DNA from: an uncultured Prevotellaceae bacterium | GTDB taxonomy: Bacteria > Bacteroidota > Bacteroidia > Bacteroidales > Bacteroidaceae | DNA: 55,889 nt | NCBI GenBank assembly: GCA_900313705.1 | Contig: OMSJ01000007.1 | Coordinates: 1 to 55,889 of the forward strand | Direction: 5' to 3' | In this document: positions 54,001 to 55,889 of the stretch, piece by piece | Layout of the letters: every line of letters begins with the position of its first letter | Numbering within the stretch: position 1 is the first letter of the stretch | Made by a program: the position numbers and the translations under genes | The notes under the pieces: generated by a model | Told to the model about the DNA's origin: nothing | Seen by the model: only the letters and a program-made list of their open reading frames with translations | Databases searched by the model: none

Positions 54001-54965
54001 GCTTCACGGAAGATGGTCGTCTCTTCGTAGCACGTGCTTCCGGCCTGAACAACAGCTCTGTATGGGAAATCAATCCTGATAACCTCGACCAGCCCTGGAA
54101 GCCCGTCTTCACGGGTGGTGAGCTCGACGAGGAGACCGGTATCACCTATGTTGGCGATGAAGAGCAGAACCGTATGGCTCTGAGCTTGGCCTTCGAAGGC
54201 AAGGGTGAAGACCTGAAGATGTACGTCCTCGGTGCTCAGCGCAGCAACGGCGAGTACAACTTCACCGACTACAACTGCTCTGTTTATAACCTCGGTACAG
54301 CCAAGGAATGGGCTGGTGCTCCCTCTGCTAACTTCGAGGCTCTCGACGGTGTCTTCACCAAGTCTCCCGTCGATGTAGGTATCCACGAGGACGGTCAGGG
54401 TGGTCTCTGGTTCATCCAGCGCCGTAGCGATGCTTCTGCCGAGATTCCTGCCATCAAGCACTTCAACGCAGAAGGCCAGGAAGACTACAGCGACATCTCC
54501 AGCACCACGGTTGGCGACAGGATTGCTGTGACCACAAACGGCAACTACCTCGCTATCCCGAAGAGCAACGGCACCGTCGTTCTCTACGAGACCAACTATG
54601 TTCCTATGGAGAATGGCAAGATCTGGCTTGAGCCTAAGAATACTATCAATGTTGGTGAGAGCCGTATCACTGCCTTGGCATTCGACTACGCCGACAACCT
54701 CTATGTTGCTTCAGCCAGCACCGAGACCTTCAGCCGCTACACCATCCCCGGCATGAGCAAGGTGGTCGTTACTCCTGGTAACGGCATTGCTTCCGGTGCT
54801 AAGGGTGACCTGAACGGCGACGGTAAGGTTGACATTGCCGATGCAGTTACAGTCCTGAACATCATGGCAGCAGGTGAGTACAATGCAAGCGCAGACATCA
54901 ATGGCGACCAGAAGGTTGACATTGCCGACTTCGTAAGCATCCTGAACATCATGGCTGCTCAGTAA
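48003..54965 (+). CDS. giant exported GLUG-repeat protein with C-terminal dockerin-like domain
   Basis: The 2320-residue protein has a signal peptide (SKKLLNLCLAALLSVVTTAA, cleaved near 23). Three repeats follow (about 24-355, 356-700, 701-995) of a GLUG-type beta-helix module, with GTFDGKGHTIKINMF-like turns. The first two are closed by a CTVCG cysteine motif. A helical FIVAR-like part (996-1150), a jelly-roll-like part opening IPNYDFSKKNEGWTGGF (1150-1345), a fourth GLUG module (about 1490-1806) and a propeller-like region (about 1910-2255) follow. The end is two EF-hand-like repeats GDLNGDGKVDIADAVTVLNI and ADINGDQKVDIADFVSILNI, the layout of type I dockerin. It is probably cell-surface or secreted. 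No cohesin or T9SS CTD was seen. Function unknown. Confidence 0.82.
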   Translation: MSKKLLNLCLAALLSVVTTAAWALSEVGGVYQIGTAADLEEFAQLVNDGEVYANAVLTADIEKPASDVSMIGTQTNEYKGTFDGKGHTIKINMFSEGTADLALFHYTGYGAIIKDLKVEGTITTDQKFAAAIVARNKAIITGCYVDVTINSSVAGDATHGGIVALGYGGTTIENCLAKIAIVGETTQNCGGVVGWAEKRVNIANCLVVSDGSTLDLSTGASCNICRNAGYLKTIDLDNYNADPYANRPQGACYNNYVTNQWGDNVATTVVAYDDLADGRICYQLNNDQSKINWVQRIDTDPFPVPAAFGEGQVYASAATDCDGKSESELTFSNTPSNATATAHSFDKYGVCTVCGCFNFHMFDFDDPTKFDQTDRAVLLRSVEDFDKVEGWNRIANGFRLNMKLMNDIEYITEPGKYIFNPSDWIDGNFNGQGHAITIGMTEMGGYASLFPEMAGNIENLIVHGSIEANGARWGSVCAEARMELVRNVYSDVNITSSVAGDNTAGGFFGWMGEKEKHVENCIYAGNITLPQGAPYVRVGGFAGWAATKTYFDNCAVLGNITGAGDQSAQSSTENSGNISRNWGNIVCNNVYVVNPITGRDIADQDKYTHYENEAGIANGELAFFLNSKQNGLERFYQLIGTDKEPMPIAKAGALVYANAPEYRCDGEPMGSTTYSNTYTGDPVIPDHQYEDGWCTVCGQFDENFITPVDGWFEISNGIELVWWLNYANIHKDACARLTDDIDMDGCLERFVPIQKYVGTFEGQGHVISNFVLETSKDYQGLFGTISNGAELKNFILDETCSIRGNAFCGGITGGTDGSGDIYITNVGFEGNVTTANQNAAGLVGVDQGGAMNMHIVNCYVIGTINGGRESGAICGYSNAASEVINCWAAISIPQAGIYDCDSFTRGSAKVVNCYEADIEGVDHNKQQHYRQMGADRATITLPLEEIANGALAYNLNGKQFLNPTWYQTLEDDEHPYPFDNHGVVIFGADKYFSIPDSDLEEVASEIQSSEEDAMEDIIATQSLLDDWENAVEALSEVETIEALADAIETVSAAKEAVRQSADVYKAYIAKCEEIKAFLASNDTFEGDLRTALEAYLSGDDEPSEDNPLGAYAYIVDNHTATTDEIKAETARVEEWLQKAIADGYKPGTDISKLIPNYDFSKKNEGWTGGFSNDWDQIEDGEGNVITGVEAWNVRGDMFQTLEGMKPGYYLIGTHGTFRPSNNRYSTNYAAGIYANGIFNYFPAAIEDKVAVDEAEDGVNCNLTIKSAFDLPIYENDATTDEYGDALLGYVVQGPTGMAIAAKAGRYQTYTIARVGEDGKLTIGIKNPGTMYGNDWTGWSNLQVVYCGDDAEKSGEALDKVLENMGARAQSILDYEYDTENTPAGPNFPAALKDELAKVVDQVEAAETVEAKAALAAKFSDLFQKIYEGKQAYIALFNTAELIGSIQMGNLALVEKDEETGDRIETGEYVLSETETEVLYYVSEDLYDAYYSGSYSTKEALNPSALSNPAVKQIIPVQDEDGYYLIGTVKQFVVYRTIASEMDRYAKGKLTADIDLDGIAMLPIGHNRGENAQHIFSGEFDGQGHALLNVFIDDANIPSGEYAEPATLFYELQNATVKNFKLTGEMYTSHQFSGPITRWMSGKSTIDNVEIAVAFHLASNLSGDTSSGGVIGRNGSANSLINNCLVNNTIIGEGDNPHWYFGGVAGWADASLQIKNTLITSEYINVGADGDNSRTTSRGAKATLTNVFVSQFFREAEGTLVTPEQLKSGEVTWKLNGSTGDNPTWFQTLGQDLTPRLFDGATVYYYGGKYINEKPNPQLNAFAYNLNAKVDGDNVVVSFDLNAEAESAQVNFLDGENQVYSTAVKDLAPGTNEVSVRSIRLGVSDVTKLNYEVAVTGKGSLDVLRVGEPFKVWGPYGMAVNNNPESKNFGQVLIAESYPEEITEAYISHEKPGAIYAFDPNFQPINSADGTPGFYGGLPIRGEIPMSVIGNNYKFDLKDLRFTEDGRLFVARASGLNNSSVWEINPDNLDQPWKPVFTGGELDEETGITYVGDEEQNRMALSLAFEGKGEDLKMYVLGAQRSNGEYNFTDYNCSVYNLGTAKEWAGAPSANFEALDGVFTKSPVDVGIHEDGQGGLWFIQRRSDASAEIPAIKHFNAEGQEDYSDISSTTVGDRIAVTTNGNYLAIPKSNGTVVLYETNYVPMENGKIWLEPKNTINVGESRITALAFDYADNLYVASASTETFSRYTIPGMSKVVVTPGNGIASGAKGDLNGDGKVDIADAVTVLNIMAAGEYNASADINGDQKVDIADFVSILNIMAAQ

Positions 54966-55009
54966 AGCGCTCGTTCCCCGACTCCTCTCTGGGGAGTAGG
55001 GAATAACAT

Positions 55010-55049
55010 ACAGCCCCCTGCGGATTCGTTCCGCAGGGGGCTGTTTCTG
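55010..55049 (+). terminator. strong rho-independent terminator after the giant gene
   Basis: CAGCCCCCTGCGGA and TCCGCAGGGGGCTG form a 14-bp G/C-rich stem with a short ATTCGT loop, followed by TTTCTGT. It starts 45 nt after the stop codon. Confidence 0.88.
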
Positions 55050-55112
55050 TATGCATCCTCGAAAAGCCCTTGCATTAGGCGGATTGCGGCTCCGTACCAG
55101 TGTAGGCATTCC

Positions 55113-55244
55113 TAAGTACGCGTACTTCGCTTCATAAGTACGTGTACTTCGCTTCATAAGTACGTGTACTTCTCTTTATAAGTACGTGTACTTAGCAGCC
55201 TAACTACGTGTACTTCGCTTCATAAGTACGTGTGCCTCGCTGCC
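55113..55244. repeat. 22-bp tandem array, six units
   Basis: Six exact 22-bp units begin at 55113, 55135, 55157, 55179, 55201 and 55223. The core TAAGTACGTGTACTT is perfect in units 2 to 4; the others differ by one or two bases. Tails are CGCTTCA or similar. A degenerate unit follows at 55245. The rest of the 580-nt gap holds the terminator and the promoter of the next gene. Confidence 0.95.
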
Positions 55245-55363
55245 TAATGTCCTGCATGGCGCTTATCATAGCCCTCAGCGATGCCCGTAAGCTCCTCGTG
55301 GCGGAAGAAAAGACAGCTTAATCATAAATTTAACCAATAATATGAAAAAAGTCTTCGAAAAGT

Positions 55364-55394
55364 TTTGAATCCTAAGCTAAATATGCTAACTTTG
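55364..55394 (+). promoter_or_regulatory. promoter of the second GLUG gene (TTTG-N19-TAACTTTG)
   Basis: TTTG at 55364-55367 and TAACTTTG at 55387-55394, 19 nt apart, in the same context as the giant gene's promoter. It stands 150 nt before the ATG at 55546. Confidence 0.78.
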
Positions 55395-55545
55395 TAGGAC
55401 ATTTCGTGTATTATGAAGCCATTTTAAAGCAATAATGATATAAATTAGCCTGAATAATGATATAATCTACTATACATTATATATAATATATACATTCTAT
55501 ACATTCATTAATTAAATTTATTTATTAACCAATTACACAATTCCT

Positions 55546-55889
55546 ATGAGTAAAATCTGTGTCTGACCGCTCTGCTGAGCGTTGTCTCCACAGCTGCATG
55601 GGCACTTTCCGAAGTGAACGGTGTCTATCAGATCGGTACTGCTGAAGACTTGAAAGCCTTCGCAGAACTCGTGAATGGTGATAATCCCTATGCCAATGCC
55701 GTGCTGACAGCCGACATCGACAAGGGCACCGACGGAACCATGATTGGCCGCGACGGCCAAGACTACCAAGGTTTCTTCGATGGCCAGGGTCACACCATCA
55801 CCATCAACACATTCTCAAGTGGTGCCGACGGCACCGCAATCTTCCGCAATGTCGGCTACAATGCCCTCATCCAGAACCTGAAGGTTCAG
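55546..55889 (+). pseudogene. paralogue of the giant GLUG gene, 5' end frame-broken, truncated by the window
   Basis: ATGAGTAAA matches the giant gene's start exactly, but the next ten bases of that gene (AAACTACTGA) are absent. The frame from ATG therefore meets TGA after six codons. In the other frame, from 55554, the sequence reads NLCLTALLSVVSTAAWALSE and continues AVLTADIDKGTDGTMIGRDG, clearly homologous to the N-terminus of the 48003 gene (signal peptide and first GLUG module). An in-frame TAA directly precedes 55554 and there is no nearby ATG. Either the gene is dead, or the deletion is an error. The reading frame stays open to the window end. Confidence 0.75.

Overview
The window looks like a chromosomal segment of a Bacteroidales bacterium, most likely Prevotella or a close relative. 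The signs are promoters of the TTTG-N19/20-TAnnTTTG type ahead of many genes, the family-typical run DUF4271-hemD-rnpA-yidD-tatD, a succinate CoA-transferase, GH2 enzymes with F5/8C tails, and short A/T-rich leaders with weak Shine-Dalgarno signals. No rRNA, tRNA, CRISPR array, transposase or prophage was seen. The assignment rests on gene content and promoter style, not on a database search.

Layout. 0-10 kb: a small HTH regulator/DUF2975 pair, an acyltransferase-3 membrane protein, a CapA-like protein, argS (carrying a frame-breaking internal deletion), an RNase H-like gene, an LTA-synthase-like sulfatase and an MsbA-type ABC exporter. 10-18.3 kb: a glycan-assembly cluster (pyruvyl transferase, GT2, GT4, hexapeptide acetyltransferase, WbsX-type GT, GT2, then GT2-like and Caps_synth-like genes). 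Its 10-16.4 kb part is visibly A+T-richer than its surroundings and looks acquired. 18.3-21.7 kb, minus strand: two GT2 genes, an LpxL-type acyltransferase and a short sigma factor. 22-25.4 kb, minus strand: a U32 peptidase/TrhP-like gene, an exported variable-domain protein with a candidate structured RNA in front of it, and a PIN-domain toxin pair. 25.4-30.5 kb: metK behind a probable SAM-II riboswitch, a LOG-family gene, then DUF4271-hemD-rnpA-yidD-tatD. 30.5-38 kb: succinate CoA-transferase, recJ, recQ, an orphan gene with a possible HIRAN domain and an S24/HTH repressor. 38-43.3 kb: a PfkB sugar kinase coupled to a large secreted GH2 beta-galactosidase. 43.4-47.6 kb: a GNAT-like protein, parE, a YafQ-type toxin pair and coaD (also frame-broken). 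48-55.9 kb: a 2320-residue exported GLUG/dockerin-like protein and the start of a paralogue whose 5' end is frame-broken.

Two themes run through the spacers. First, 22-bp tandem arrays occur at four separate loci, three of them sharing one consensus. Second, many short gene-to-gene spacers consist almost wholly of 7-, 8- or 9-bp tandem repeats that start at or in the upstream stop codon and run to, or into, the next start codon. The most promising items for follow-up are the four 22-bp arrays, the candidate structured RNA at 24.4-24.6 kb, the SAM-II element, and the three separate short deletions that break argS, coaD and the second GLUG gene. These deletions may be assembly errors or real lesions.
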